Assembly: GCA_031260045.1 (NCBI GenBank)
Contig: JAIRKO010000049.1
Coordinates: 1 to 64,000, forward strand
Source: Dysgonamonadaceae bacterium
GTDB lineage: Bacteria > Bacteroidota > Bacteroidia > Bacteroidales > Azobacteroidaceae
Direction: 5' to 3'
DNA: 64,000 nt
Under the pieces are notes generated by a model, which did not search any database, was not told where the DNA came from, and was given only the letters and a program-made list of their open reading frames with translations. Numbering within the stretch: position 1 is the first letter of the stretch; every line of letters begins with the position of its first letter. This document shows, one piece after another, positions 28,987 through 37,880 of the stretch. The translations under genes and the position numbers were made by a program.

Positions 28987-29240
28987 GGAATTTCGGTAAT
29001 TTTTCGACACTGCTAATTAAGTATAGTTTTCCTGTTCTTTTATCGAATTTACGCGCTTGAAATTCAAATAGTTGACACATATCAGCGGAATTTATAGATA
29101 GTTAGCAATGCGTTTTTATGCTAATTGAGGCATTATTTAGAGGCAAATTAATATTTTCGTTATTTAAATTTGTGTAGTGATTATATATATTTAAATTTTT
29201 TATACTTTTGCAAAAAAAATAACCAATAGGGTAAAATACT

Positions 29241-30263
29241 ATGTTTAGTAAGAACGAAATGAAGAAAATTGTTATTGCCTTGTTTCTATTCATGTCAGGT
29301 ATTGAGTTGAATTTCGGTCAAGAAAGCCAACAAAAGAATGATACGAATTTGTATACATTTTTTGGGAATATTGTTCATGAACAATTCCGCTTCCCGCTTA
29401 TTGGTTTTGTGAATATTGCCGGAGGCAACCATAATTCGCCCCAAACAGGCTTTTTCAATTGGAACCAAAATAATTTTGGTACGTTACAGTTGAGTTTTGT
29501 CAATACTGTAGGCGGTGATATGGCCGGATTTCAAATGGGATTTGTCAATACTGTTGCGGGCGGCATGGGCGGTTTTCAGACTGGTTTTATAAATACCGTG
29601 GCAAAATCCTTTAATGGCGTACAATTAGGCTTTGTTAATACAGCAGTCGGGAAAGAGGTAAAAGGTTTGCAGTTAGGTCTCATTAACACAACCGTAAATA
29701 AATTTGCCGGAGCGCAAATATCATTCGTTAATATAACAAAAAAGATAAATGGACTGCAATTTGGATTTATAAATTATGCTGACTCAATTGAAAAAGGTAT
29801 TCCTATTGGTTTCTTATCAATAGTACGAAATGGGGGATATAAGGCAATAGAAATAGGGGTTTCTGAAATATCACCATTTAATTTATCATTCAAAATTGGG
29901 GTTGAAAGATTTTATACTTCATTTATCGTAGCATATAATCCGTTCAGGGAAGGTATTCGGGAACAAGTCATTTGGGGAGCTGGTTTTGGAACAATTATTC
30001 AACTGGGTAATACATTTTATTTGAATCCCGAAATCGCATCATATAATGGTATTAATGAGAACTTTCAGAATTATGTAAGTGTTATTCCTTATTTTGGATA
30101 TAATATTATTCCCAATTTAAGCATTGTTGCCGGTCCATCGTTAGTATGGACATATAACGATAAAAACATAGAAAAACCTTTTTACAAAATAATAGAACAC
30201 TCAATAAATAATAAGAATAAGCTATATTTAGGGGCAAGGATGGGAATTAGATTTCGATGGTAA
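29241..30263 (+). CDS. repeat-containing outer-membrane protein (LA_2272-like)
   Basis: 340 residues, or 334 from the second ATG at 29259 (MKKIVIALFLFMSGIELNFG), which makes a good signal peptide. Residues about 50-190 consist of about eight repeats of 20-odd residues with the pattern G-x-Q-x-G-F-[VI]-N-[TI] (QMGFVNTVAGG, QTGFINTVAK, QLGFVNTAVG, QLGLINTTVN). This resembles LA_2272-type surface repeats, probably beta-strand stacks or barrel hairpins. The C-terminal 130 residues are barrel-like (LYLGARMGIRFRW end). The gene is clearly AT-rich compared with clpC. A -7 box TACTTTTG is at 29203-29210. The 28987-29240 gap has nothing else recognisable. Function unknown. Confidence 0.6.
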   Translation: MFSKNEMKKIVIALFLFMSGIELNFGQESQQKNDTNLYTFFGNIVHEQFRFPLIGFVNIAGGNHNSPQTGFFNWNQNNFGTLQLSFVNTVGGDMAGFQMGFVNTVAGGMGGFQTGFINTVAKSFNGVQLGFVNTAVGKEVKGLQLGLINTTVNKFAGAQISFVNITKKINGLQFGFINYADSIEKGIPIGFLSIVRNGGYKAIEIGVSEISPFNLSFKIGVERFYTSFIVAYNPFREGIREQVIWGAGFGTIIQLGNTFYLNPEIASYNGINENFQNYVSVIPYFGYNIIPNLSIVAGPSLVWTYNDKNIEKPFYKIIEHSINNKNKLYLGARMGIRFRW

Positions 30264-30416
30264 AAATCAACTGCGTATAAAATAAGGGTTTCTTTATAAC
30301 GCAACCGAAACGTTATGCACCATTTCTTCAAAAAATATACAAACAATAAATTTTACCCTATTGACGTTATTGTAAAAATAGATTCTCATAAAAATAATAT
30401 TTTTTAGAGGTAATTT

Positions 30417-30527
30417 ATGGAATTAAAAACACAAGGAGTTGAAAGATCGCCTATTTGGTTAATTGGATGCTCATATCAAAAAAAGAAAATTGTGTATAAA
30501 ATTAGACACAGAAGAAGAAATTATTAA
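30417..30527 (+). CDS. possible 36-residue ORF
   Basis: The ATG at 30417 opens a 36-codon frame (MELKTQGVERSPIWLIGC start) in a different frame from the following acetyltransferase, overlapping its first 65 nt. It could be the true 5' end of that gene displaced by a frameshift, a leader peptide, or chance. The 30264-30416 stretch holds no feature. Confidence 0.15.
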   Translation: MELKTQGVERSPIWLIGCSYQKKKIVYKIRHRRRNY

Positions 30528-30912
30528 AGCCAAAGAATTGGTAATTGAATATATAAAATGGTTGAATCAAAACTTAACATTCCAAAATATTGACGACGAA
30601 TTAACAAATTTCCCGCAAAAATACAAAGAACCCGATGGGACATTTATTATTGCAAAATATAATGGCAATGTTGTTGGTTGTGTCGGATTGAAAAAACTTG
30701 ATGAAAACATTTGTGAAATAAAAAGGCTGTTTGTAAATGATAAATATAAAGGCAAAGGCATTGGTAAAAAATTAGTTGCAATAATAATAGAGGAAGCAAA
30801 ACATAAAAATTACCGGAGAATGAGGCTGGATACATTAAAAACAATGGAAAGCGCATTAAAAATATATTATGAAAATAATTTTTATGAAATAGAACCACAA
30901 TTTTGGGAATAG
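30463..30912 (+). CDS. GNAT-family N-acetyltransferase
   Basis: 149 residues from a TTG; no ATG is available near the N-terminus, so the start is uncertain and the 5' end may be damaged. Acetyl-CoA-binding motif A is KRLFVNDKYKGKGIGKKL (about 91-108), followed by the motif B helix KTMESALKIYYENNFYE. The pattern EEIIKAKELVIEYIKWLNQ at the N-terminus is typical of small stand-alone GNATs. The substrate is unknown. Very AT-rich, like its upstream neighbour, suggesting shared acquisition. Confidence 0.75.
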   Translation: MDAHIKKRKLCIKLDTEEEIIKAKELVIEYIKWLNQNLTFQNIDDELTNFPQKYKEPDGTFIIAKYNGNVVGCVGLKKLDENICEIKRLFVNDKYKGKGIGKKLVAIIIEEAKHKNYRRMRLDTLKTMESALKIYYENNFYEIEPQFWE

Positions 30913-31140
30913 CGTTTCATCCATAAAGCAAAAAAAGCATATATTGCTTTCCCTTTAAATGTTTTTGCAAATAATAGAGATATTCATTTAATGCAAGTCC
31001 TTTGATAGCATATAAATTACGTATTCTATCCAAATATATGACAAGTAAGTATAACCGCTATTTTCATATTTTTCTATTTTTAAATAAGTTTTATTCATGT
31101 GCCGGAATGCTGCCTTTTCTATAAAATAAAATATGCCCGC

Positions 31141-32211
31141 TCATTCCAAATAAAGATAATCATAATGCACCACCGGCTTATTCCCCTTACAACCGGTTAA
31201 TTCGCGCATTTTTTCACTGTCGTAACTCGCTTTTCCAACACCGATTACCCGCCCCGCATCGTCAATAATACGGACAATATCATCTTTCTCAAAAACCCCT
31301 TTTACCGAAACAATACCGACCGGCAAAAGAGAAACGGCTTTTTCGCCCGTTAACGCTTTGGCTGCATTGGCATTGATGTGAATTTCACCTTTCGCAAAAC
31401 TGTCCGAATGAGCAATCCATTTTTTAATTCCCGAAGAAGCCTTATCGGCTGGAACAAAGCGCGAACAAACAACGTCGGGATTTTTTCGCAAAAGGCGGGG
31501 AAGAATATTTTCGGTCTTCCCGTTGGCGATAATCACTTCAATACCTTCGCGGGCAACTTTGCGGGCAATCCGGTATTTTGTGAGCATGCCTCCGCGCCCG
31601 AAAGCCGATTTGGAAGTATGAATACAGTCCGTAATGTCTTTTTCAGGGTCGATTTCACGGATGACTTCCGAATTGGGGTCGGTCGGCAAACCGGTGTAAA
31701 TGCCGTTGATATTGCTCAGGATAATCAGCGTTTCCGCGTCCATCATGGCGGCAATCATCCCCGAAAGTTCGTCGTTGTCGGTAAACATCAATTCGGTAAC
31801 CGAAATCGTATCATTCTCATTCATAATGGGAATAACTTTGTTTTCCAACATAATGCCGATGCAGTTTTTCTGGTTGAGATAATGATTTCGCGTAGCCAAA
31901 CTCGCTTTTGTAGTAAGCACCTGACCGCAGGCAATCCCGTGTTTGCGGAAAAAATCGTAGTAACGGTTAATCAGTTTGGCTTGTCCCACAGCGGAATACA
32001 ATTGCCGGGCGGAGATGTCGTCTAATTTACCTTTTACCTTGATTTCATTTTTGCCCGAAGCCACTGCGCCCGAAGAGATTAGAATAATTTCGATGCCTTC
32101 CCTATGCAACTCGGCAATTTGGTCGACCAAAGCCGACATTCGTGTTACATCCAGCGAGCCGTCGTCCCGGCTCAATACATTGCTGCCTACTTTTATGGCG
32201 ATTCGCTTCAT
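31141..32211 (-). CDS. proB: glutamate 5-kinase
   Basis: 356 residues from MKRIAIKVGSNVL (the frame is open 19 codons further upstream without family similarity). The amino-acid kinase domain (about 1-255) has KVGSNVL, ISSGAVASG, NENDTISV and FTDNDELSGMIA. A C-terminal PUA domain (about 270-350) carries KGEIHINANAAKAL and ASYDSEKMRELTG. It catalyses the first, feedback-regulated step of proline synthesis. proA is not adjacent. The gaps on both sides (30913-31140, 32212-32460) show no other gene. Confidence 0.94.
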   Translation of the reverse strand: MKRIAIKVGSNVLSRDDGSLDVTRMSALVDQIAELHREGIEIILISSGAVASGKNEIKVKGKLDDISARQLYSAVGQAKLINRYYDFFRKHGIACGQVLTTKASLATRNHYLNQKNCIGIMLENKVIPIMNENDTISVTELMFTDNDELSGMIAAMMDAETLIILSNINGIYTGLPTDPNSEVIREIDPEKDITDCIHTSKSAFGRGGMLTKYRIARKVAREGIEVIIANGKTENILPRLLRKNPDVVCSRFVPADKASSGIKKWIAHSDSFAKGEIHINANAAKALTGEKAVSLLPVGIVSVKGVFEKDDIVRIIDDAGRVIGVGKASYDSEKMRELTGCKGNKPVVHYDYLYLE

Positions 32212-32460
32212 GTTGTGTATTTTCTTTAAGAAGAGTAAATTTTCATTGAATCTATTTGTCCCGTTCAACTATTATCTTTACATTTGTTGCCGAAAAACAA
32301 GCCGCATATTGTCGATTGCAAAACTCATCAAGTTAAAAACAATTCCGAGACAATTTTTGCTGTGAATGGCGGGCCGCATCCTTTTGGAATGCTTTCGAGT
32401 ACAGCGGATTACAAACATAGTGAAATACTCAAATCCTGTTATTTCGGAGTTTTGTTCCAT

Positions 32461-33714
32461 TCACATGTGCGGCTTTTCCATTAACGCCTGCAAAATATCC
32501 GTTTTCAAATCTTCTGCGTTTTCCAAGCCGACCGATAGGCGCAACATATCGTCAGGAACTTCCACAATTTTTTTGTATTCGGGACTTAGCGTTCCGTAAA
32601 TGGTTGATGCGGGGTGAATAATCAAAGACTTGTTATCAAATAGGTTGGTCGCTCGCCGGATAATTTTCAACCGGTTGAGAAAAGCAAAACAAGCCGCCCG
32701 GTTTTCCAGACTGAAAGTGAGCATGGCGCCCGGATAGTCGCCGAACTGTTTTTTGCTTCTCTCATAGAAAGGATTGGAAGGCAATCCGTTGTAATTCACC
32801 TGTTTTATTTCGGGTATTTCTTTTAAGAACAGGGCAAGTTCCAAACAGGTCTTAGCCGCTTGCCGGAAACGTAAGTCCATGGTTTCCAAACCCAAATTCT
32901 GCAAAAAAGCCGTTTGAGGCGCCATTACCGCACCCATATTCCTGCCGGTTTCCGCCCGGAATTTCACTTGAAATGCACGTTTCCCCGTTTTTTCCGCCAA
33001 ACTTTTCAGCCGTTTCGATTGCCGCCAGTCAAACGTTTGATAATCCAAAATCAGCCCTCCGATACTTGTTGCTCCGCCGGAAATGTATTTGGTACTGGAA
33101 ATAATTTCGAGGTCAACGCCGAAATCCTGTGCTTTGAACGAAGTCCAAGGCACAATGGTCGAATCGGCGATTAAGGGAACGCCTTTTTTATGGGCGACTT
33201 CCGCCAACGCCGACAAATCGGCAATTTCCATGTGCGGGTTAGTGATGATTTCCGTAAACACCGCACAGGTATTTTCGTCGATTTGTTTTTCCGCTTCCTT
33301 AACGTCCAATAGATTGCAAAATCGCACCTCAACCCCGAATTCTTTCAACGTAAAAAGAAATAACGAAAAAGTGTTGCCGAAAAGATGCGGGGAAGTAACG
33401 ATGTTTGAACCGGCATGGGCGACGGTCATGAAAACGCCTGATATAGCAGCCATTCCCGAAGCTACAGCCATGACATGTTTTGCGCCGGAAGCAACCTGAA
33501 CGCGCGCTTCAAACGCTTCAACCGTCGGATTGGAAATCCGGCTGTAAGTATGTTTCCCGTTTTTGCCTAAAAAAGCGTCCTCCATGTCTTCTGCCGTTTC
33601 AAATTCAAAGGCAGCCGTAATGTACACCGGCATGGAAATTGCGCCATGAATATCTTTTTGAGGGAAAGATTTTGCCAAAATATCCGTAATCGGTTGATTT
33701 TCTTTGTTTGTCAT
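32461..33714 (-). CDS. Cys/Met-metabolism PLP enzyme (O-acetylhomoserine sulfhydrylase-like)
   Basis: 417-residue trans-sulfuration enzyme of fold type I. The PLP lysine is in ISSTKYISGG (near residue 206). Other marks are the N-terminal tetramer signature TYSRISNPTVEAFE (about 55-68), SGMAAISG, and the C-terminal SVGLENAEDLKTDI. It acts on activated homoserine or cysteine/methionine. The family includes O-acetylhomoserine thiol-lyase, cystathionine gamma-synthase and methionine gamma-lyase; sequence alone does not separate them with certainty. It is divergent from the DUF2007 gene. Confidence 0.85.
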   Translation of the reverse strand: MTNKENQPITDILAKSFPQKDIHGAISMPVYITAAFEFETAEDMEDAFLGKNGKHTYSRISNPTVEAFEARVQVASGAKHVMAVASGMAAISGVFMTVAHAGSNIVTSPHLFGNTFSLFLFTLKEFGVEVRFCNLLDVKEAEKQIDENTCAVFTEIITNPHMEIADLSALAEVAHKKGVPLIADSTIVPWTSFKAQDFGVDLEIISSTKYISGGATSIGGLILDYQTFDWRQSKRLKSLAEKTGKRAFQVKFRAETGRNMGAVMAPQTAFLQNLGLETMDLRFRQAAKTCLELALFLKEIPEIKQVNYNGLPSNPFYERSKKQFGDYPGAMLTFSLENRAACFAFLNRLKIIRRATNLFDNKSLIIHPASTIYGTLSPEYKKIVEVPDDMLRLSVGLENAEDLKTDILQALMEKPHM

Positions 33715-33902
33715 TCGTTATTGTTTAAAAATTAAAGGTGCAAATTTACGTGAAAAATTTTTATATCACGCATGGGCGGTAAAAATTATTCCGGATTGCC
33801 CATCGTTTGGAGGAATTCAAAATAATTGCAGTTGTCATCGCGACTATTTAAAAAAGATAGAAACTTTTTTTACCTTTGCCGTTACATTAAAAAAGAACAA
33901 TT

Positions 33903-34121
33903 ATGGAAATGGTAGAAGTTGCCAAGCTCGGTTTTCAGGACGATGCAGGCATTTTGGAAAGTATCCTTCATGCGGAAAATATTCCGTATTTTTTGAGTAA
34001 TGAAAATATGTCCGTTTTTGCTCCCGCCATCTCGCGCTCGCTGATGGTTGTGAAACAGGATAAGGAACGAGCCGTTGGAATTATTAAAGAAGCCGGTTTC
34101 GGGAAATATTTGACGGAATAA
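33903..34121 (+). CDS. DUF2007 domain protein
   Basis: 72 residues. Small two-strand/two-helix protein of the DUF2007 type (EVAKLGFQDDAGILESILHA, then IPYFLSNEN). These are proposed signal-transducing or PII-like proteins with no proven function. A -7 box TACCTTTG lies at 33871-33878. It is 68 bp upstream of pepD, which has its own box. Confidence 0.8.
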   Translation: MEMVEVAKLGFQDDAGILESILHAENIPYFLSNENMSVFAPAISRSLMVVKQDKERAVGIIKEAGFGKYLTE

Positions 34122-34189
34122 GAGTGCGGTTATTACCCGATTTCTCTTACCTTTGCGCTTTCAAATATAAACTTAATGCATTAATTTTT

Positions 34190-35644
34190 ATGGAAGTAAA
34201 AGATTTAAAACCGGTTGTGCTGTGGCAATTCTTCGACCGGATTACTCAAATTCCTCGCCCTTCCAAAAAAGAGGGCAAAATGACGGATTTTCTGCTCGAT
34301 TTCGCCAAACAGTACGGTCTGGAGGCAAAAAAAGACGTAGCGGGCAATGTGCTGATTCGCAAACCGGCTTCAAAAGGCAAAGAAAATTTGAAAACCGTAA
34401 TCCTGCAATCGCATGTGGATATGGTGTGTGAAAAAAACGCCGATGTAAATTTTAATTTTGAAACCGACCCGATTCAAACTTATATTGACAACGGCTGGGT
34501 GAAAGCAAAAGGAACCACGCTCGGCGGCGACGACGGTATCGGTGTGGCGGTGGCGCTTGCCGTCCTCGCATCCAAAGACCTTGAACACGGGCAGCTCGAA
34601 TGTCTCTTCACGACCGACGAAGAAACCGGATTGACGGGCGCTTACGCACTTTCCCACGATTTCCTGACCGGCGGCGATATTTTGATAAATCTCGACAGCG
34701 AAGAATGGGGCGAATTTTGCATCGGATGTGCCGGCGGTAAAAACACGCAGGGAACTTTTCGTTACACAAAAACCAATCCGCCGGACGGGTATTTCTGGTT
34801 TGAAGTGCAGGTCAGCGGTTTGAACGGAGGGCATTCGGGCAGTGACATCAACGCGGGTCTGGGCAATGCCGTTAAAATCCTGACCCGTTATTTATGGACG
34901 CTTTCGCAGGAATGTCCCCTGCTTTTGGCGAGCATTGACGGCGGAAACCTGCATAACGCCATCGCCCGCGAAGCGAGGGCTACGGCAGGTGTTCCCGATG
35001 CTTTCAGGGAAAAAGTCAGCATCCTGCTGAATGTTTTGCAAAGCAATCTTTCCGCCGAATTGGCAAAAACGGATGGAAACGTCAGGCTTTCGGTACAATC
35101 CGCCGAAAAGCCCGCGTATTGCATCGACGCCGCGACCGGCGGAAATTTGCTGAATGCCCTTTACGCCATGCCTCACGGCGTGATGGGCATGAGCCGCGAA
35201 ATCGCCGGTCTGGTGGAAACATCAACCAATCTCGCTTCCGTAAAAATGACGGAAAACGAAACGGTTACGGTAACGACCAGTCAGCGCAGTTCCGTCGAAT
35301 CGTTGAAAACGGATATTGGCAACCATGTACAAGCCGTATTTATGCAAGCCGGCGCCGAAGTTTGCGCTACGGAAGGCTATCCGGGCTGGAAACCTAATCC
35401 CGATTCGGCGATTTTGAAACTTTCGCAGTCTCTTTTTGAAAAACTTTTCGGGGCAAAACCGAAAGTGATTGCAATTCATGCGGGATTGGAGTGCGGATTG
35501 TTTTTCGAGAAAAATCCGAAATTAGATATGATTTCCTGCGGTCCAACCATCCTTGGCGCCCATTCGCCGGACGAAAGACTGGAAATCGAAACAGTGGAAA
35601 AATGGTGGCAGTTTTTGCTTGAGTTGTTGAAAGCCGTTGGCTGA
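34190..35644 (+). CDS. pepD: cytosol nonspecific dipeptidase (M20, PepD)
   Basis: 484 residues from MEVKDLKPVVLW; the open frame begins 22 codons earlier but a -7 box (TACCTTTG, 34148-34155) lies inside that part. M20 di-zinc peptidase: LQSHVDMVCEKN (metal His, about 77), GGDDGIGVAVAL (bridging Asp), TTDEETGLTGA (catalytic and metal Glu), and a C-terminal His in VIAIHAGLECG. A lid/dimer domain with NGGHSGSDI lies between. It hydrolyses dipeptides in the cytosol. Its stop TGA overlaps the start of a dispersed repeat (CTGAAGCAATCCGG). Confidence 0.93.
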   Translation: MEVKDLKPVVLWQFFDRITQIPRPSKKEGKMTDFLLDFAKQYGLEAKKDVAGNVLIRKPASKGKENLKTVILQSHVDMVCEKNADVNFNFETDPIQTYIDNGWVKAKGTTLGGDDGIGVAVALAVLASKDLEHGQLECLFTTDEETGLTGAYALSHDFLTGGDILINLDSEEWGEFCIGCAGGKNTQGTFRYTKTNPPDGYFWFEVQVSGLNGGHSGSDINAGLGNAVKILTRYLWTLSQECPLLLASIDGGNLHNAIAREARATAGVPDAFREKVSILLNVLQSNLSAELAKTDGNVRLSVQSAEKPAYCIDAATGGNLLNALYAMPHGVMGMSREIAGLVETSTNLASVKMTENETVTVTTSQRSSVESLKTDIGNHVQAVFMQAGAEVCATEGYPGWKPNPDSAILKLSQSLFEKLFGAKPKVIAIHAGLECGLFFEKNPKLDMISCGPTILGAHSPDERLEIETVEKWWQFLLELLKAVG

Positions 35645-35720
35645 AGCAATCCGGATAATTACGCAGTGGTTTTTCTCCGGATTGCTTCAGGCTTCGCTTT
35701 CGCAATGACGCGGTGCGGTT
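35641..35720. repeat. dispersed palindromic repeat between pepD and nadE
   Basis: CTGAAGCAATCCGG (35641-35654), then CTCCGGATTGCTTCAGGCTT and CGCTTTCGCAATGACGCGGT. The first half supplies the pepD stop. The second half, read on the minus strand, encodes the last 15-20 residues of nadE. Confidence 0.85.
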
Positions 35721-37650
35721 GCCCCAAAAACACCCGCATCCAACCATCCCCAAAAGCATCGCTCGGCATCCGCCAATCCCCGCGCGGCGAGAGATTGATC
35801 GAACCGACCTTCGGACCGTCGGGCATACAACTGCGCTTGAACTGCTGCTTGAAAAACCTGTCATAAAAAACCTCCAGCCATTTCATAATCTCCTCGTCGT
35901 CATACACATTCCGAAAGGCGCATTGAGCGAGAAACGCAATCTTTTCGCTGCTGAACCCGTAACGCAAAGTATAAAACAGGAAAAAATCGTGCAGTTCGTA
36001 AGGACCGATCGCCTCTTCGGTCAGTTGGGTCATTTTCCCGTCGGCATTGACCGGAAGCAATTCGGGGCTGACCGGCGTTTCGAGAATATCAGTCAACACC
36101 TTGCGGCAGGAATCGTCCACCTGATTGTCGGCGACCCACTTCACCAAATGGCGTACCAGCGTTTTCGGGATGCCGCTGTTGACGGCATACATCGAAATAT
36201 GGTCGCCGCCGTAGGTCATCCATCCCAAGGCGAGTTCCGACAAATCGCCCGTGCCGATTACAATCCCTTTTTCCCTGTTTGCCATGTCCATGAGGATTTG
36301 CGTACGTTCGCGCGCTTGCGCGTTTTCGTAAGTTACGTCGTGGACGGACGGATCATGCCCAATGTCCTTGAAATGCTGCTTGCAAGCGGCTTCAATGCTG
36401 ATTTCGTGCGAAGAAATCCCCAACGCTTTCATCAACAGAACGGCATTCGTCCGCGTGCGTTCGCTTGTTCCGAAGCCGGGCATCGTTATCCCATGAAGCA
36501 CTTTGCGCGGCAAACCCCTCGCATCAAGGAGTTTTACGCAAGCCAACAAAGCCAGCGTCGAATCCAAGCCGCCGGATACGCCGACAATCAGCGCGCCGGC
36601 ATTGGCGTAAACCATTCTTTGCGCCAAACCCGCCATTTGAATTGAGAAAATTTCCCAACAACTTTCGTCGTGGCTTTCGATGGAGGGGATAAAAGGCGCG
36701 GGATTTATCGTGCGGAGCAATTTCGACGCGGGTTCTTTCTTTTCGGTTTTCCGACAAATGTTGATTTCCCGATAATTATCGACCGTCGGGCGGCTGATAA
36801 ACGTTGTGTTTTTCTTCCTTTCGGCATCCAGTAGTTCAAGGTCAATTTCGTTGATGATCAGTTGTGCATCCAGCAATTGAAAGGGTTTGGATTCCGCAAG
36901 CAGACGACCGTTTTCGTAAATATAGGCGTTGCCCGTGTAAACCAAATCGGTCGACGATTCCCCATGCCCGGCGGAAGCGTAAACGTATGCCGCGTGGCAA
37001 CGCGCCGACTGCTGGCTAAGCAGCGATTTCACATAACTGCGTTTTCCAACCAGTTCGTTGCTCGCCGAAAGGTTGAAAATCGCCTGTGCGCCCGCCATTG
37101 CGTGGTGGGAACTCGGCGGAACGACCGCCCAAAGGTCTTCGCAGATTTCTACGGCAAACCTCGCGCCGTCCACGTTGAACAGTAAATTAGCGCCGAAAGG
37201 CGCACGGCTGCCGGCATAATTGATTTCGACCGCCGGCACATCCAAACCGTAAGGTTCAAACCAGCGTTTTTCGTAAAATTCCGAATAATTGGGCAGGAAA
37301 ACTTTCGGCACAATGCCGTAAATCGCGCCTTCGCGACAAACCGCCGCGCAGTTGTAGAGCTTGGAACGGTATTCGACCGGCACGCCGATGATAAACGTAA
37401 CCGGCAGGTCTTTTGTGTCTTTTGTCAACTGCTGCACAGCTGCTTCGGCGCCCTGCGTCAAGTTTTTCTGGAAAAACAAATCGGCGCAGGTATAAGCCGT
37501 AAGCGACAGTTCGGGAAAACAAACAATTTCGACTTCATTGTCGACAGCTCTCCGGATCATGTTTTTGATTTGTCCGGCGTTGTAGCGAAAATCCGCCGTT
37601 CTGAGCTTCGGAACGGCTGCCGCTACGCGATAAAATCCATGGTTTAACAT
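35659..37650 (-). CDS. nadE: glutamine-dependent NAD synthetase with repeat-derived C-terminus
   Basis: 663 residues from MLNHGFYRVAAAVP; the frame is open 34 codons further upstream, but that part is a decayed copy of another gene's tail. The N-terminal nitrilase-type glutaminase (about 1-270) has the Glu in CFPELSLTAYTC, the Lys in KVFLPNYSEFYE and the Cys in VEICEDLWAV. The C-terminal ATP-pyrophosphatase (about 310-640) has VSGGLDSTLALLA and GTGDLSELALGWMTYGGDH. It makes NAD from deamido-NAD, ATP and glutamine. The last 20 or so residues after GDGWMRVFLGQ (ending AKPEAIRRKTTA) come from a dispersed repeat. Confidence 0.94.
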   Translation of the reverse strand: MLNHGFYRVAAAVPKLRTADFRYNAGQIKNMIRRAVDNEVEIVCFPELSLTAYTCADLFFQKNLTQGAEAAVQQLTKDTKDLPVTFIIGVPVEYRSKLYNCAAVCREGAIYGIVPKVFLPNYSEFYEKRWFEPYGLDVPAVEINYAGSRAPFGANLLFNVDGARFAVEICEDLWAVVPPSSHHAMAGAQAIFNLSASNELVGKRSYVKSLLSQQSARCHAAYVYASAGHGESSTDLVYTGNAYIYENGRLLAESKPFQLLDAQLIINEIDLELLDAERKKNTTFISRPTVDNYREINICRKTEKKEPASKLLRTINPAPFIPSIESHDESCWEIFSIQMAGLAQRMVYANAGALIVGVSGGLDSTLALLACVKLLDARGLPRKVLHGITMPGFGTSERTRTNAVLLMKALGISSHEISIEAACKQHFKDIGHDPSVHDVTYENAQARERTQILMDMANREKGIVIGTGDLSELALGWMTYGGDHISMYAVNSGIPKTLVRHLVKWVADNQVDDSCRKVLTDILETPVSPELLPVNADGKMTQLTEEAIGPYELHDFFLFYTLRYGFSSEKIAFLAQCAFRNVYDDEEIMKWLEVFYDRFFKQQFKRSCMPDGPKVGSINLSPRGDWRMPSDAFGDGWMRVFLGQPHRVIAKAKPEAIRRKTTA

Positions 37651-37654
37651 ATTG

Positions 37655-37739
37655 ATGGTTGGTTTTTGACCGGGTTTGCGTGTATTTCCGACGGGAAAGG
37701 GATGCTTTTTCCGGTAAGTTAGTTTTTTGTTAATTTCAA
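37655..37739 (-). repeat. decayed duplicate of the acyltransferase gene's 3' end
   Basis: This stretch matches 37892-37980 with one 13-nt gap: GTTGGTTTTTGACCGGGTTT against GTTGGTTTTTCACCGGATTT, and TTCCGGTAAGTTAG against GTCCGGCAAGTTAA. The second copy encodes the acyltransferase C-terminus (IPFLTEKMLEMYANPVKN). Translation of the first in the same sense gives HPFPVGNTRKPGQK. The two copies flank a dispersed repeat (37764-37880). Confidence 0.75.
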
Positions 37740-37763
37740 TTGCTGTTTCCAAAATGTTTTCTA

Positions 37764-37880
37764 TATTGCTTCAGGCTTCGCCTTCGCAATGACGACTGCG
37801 GTATTGCGAACCGCGAAGCGGTGAGCAATCCAGAGAATTACGCAAAGGATTGTGGTTCTTCGCTACGCCCGCAATGACGG
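37764..37880. repeat. dispersed palindromic repeat between nadE and the acyltransferase
   Basis: ATTGCTTCAGGCTTCGCCTT, CGCAATGACGACTGCGG, then TTGCGAACCGCGAAGCGGTG and AGCAATCCAGAG. A third block, TTCGCTACGCCCGCAATGAC, forms the last codons of the acyltransferase gene (SPSLRA end). Confidence 0.85.

Noticed and set aside
35713..36645. 310-codon plus-strand frame
   Set aside because: Antisense to nadE, whose domains and catalytic residues are unambiguous.
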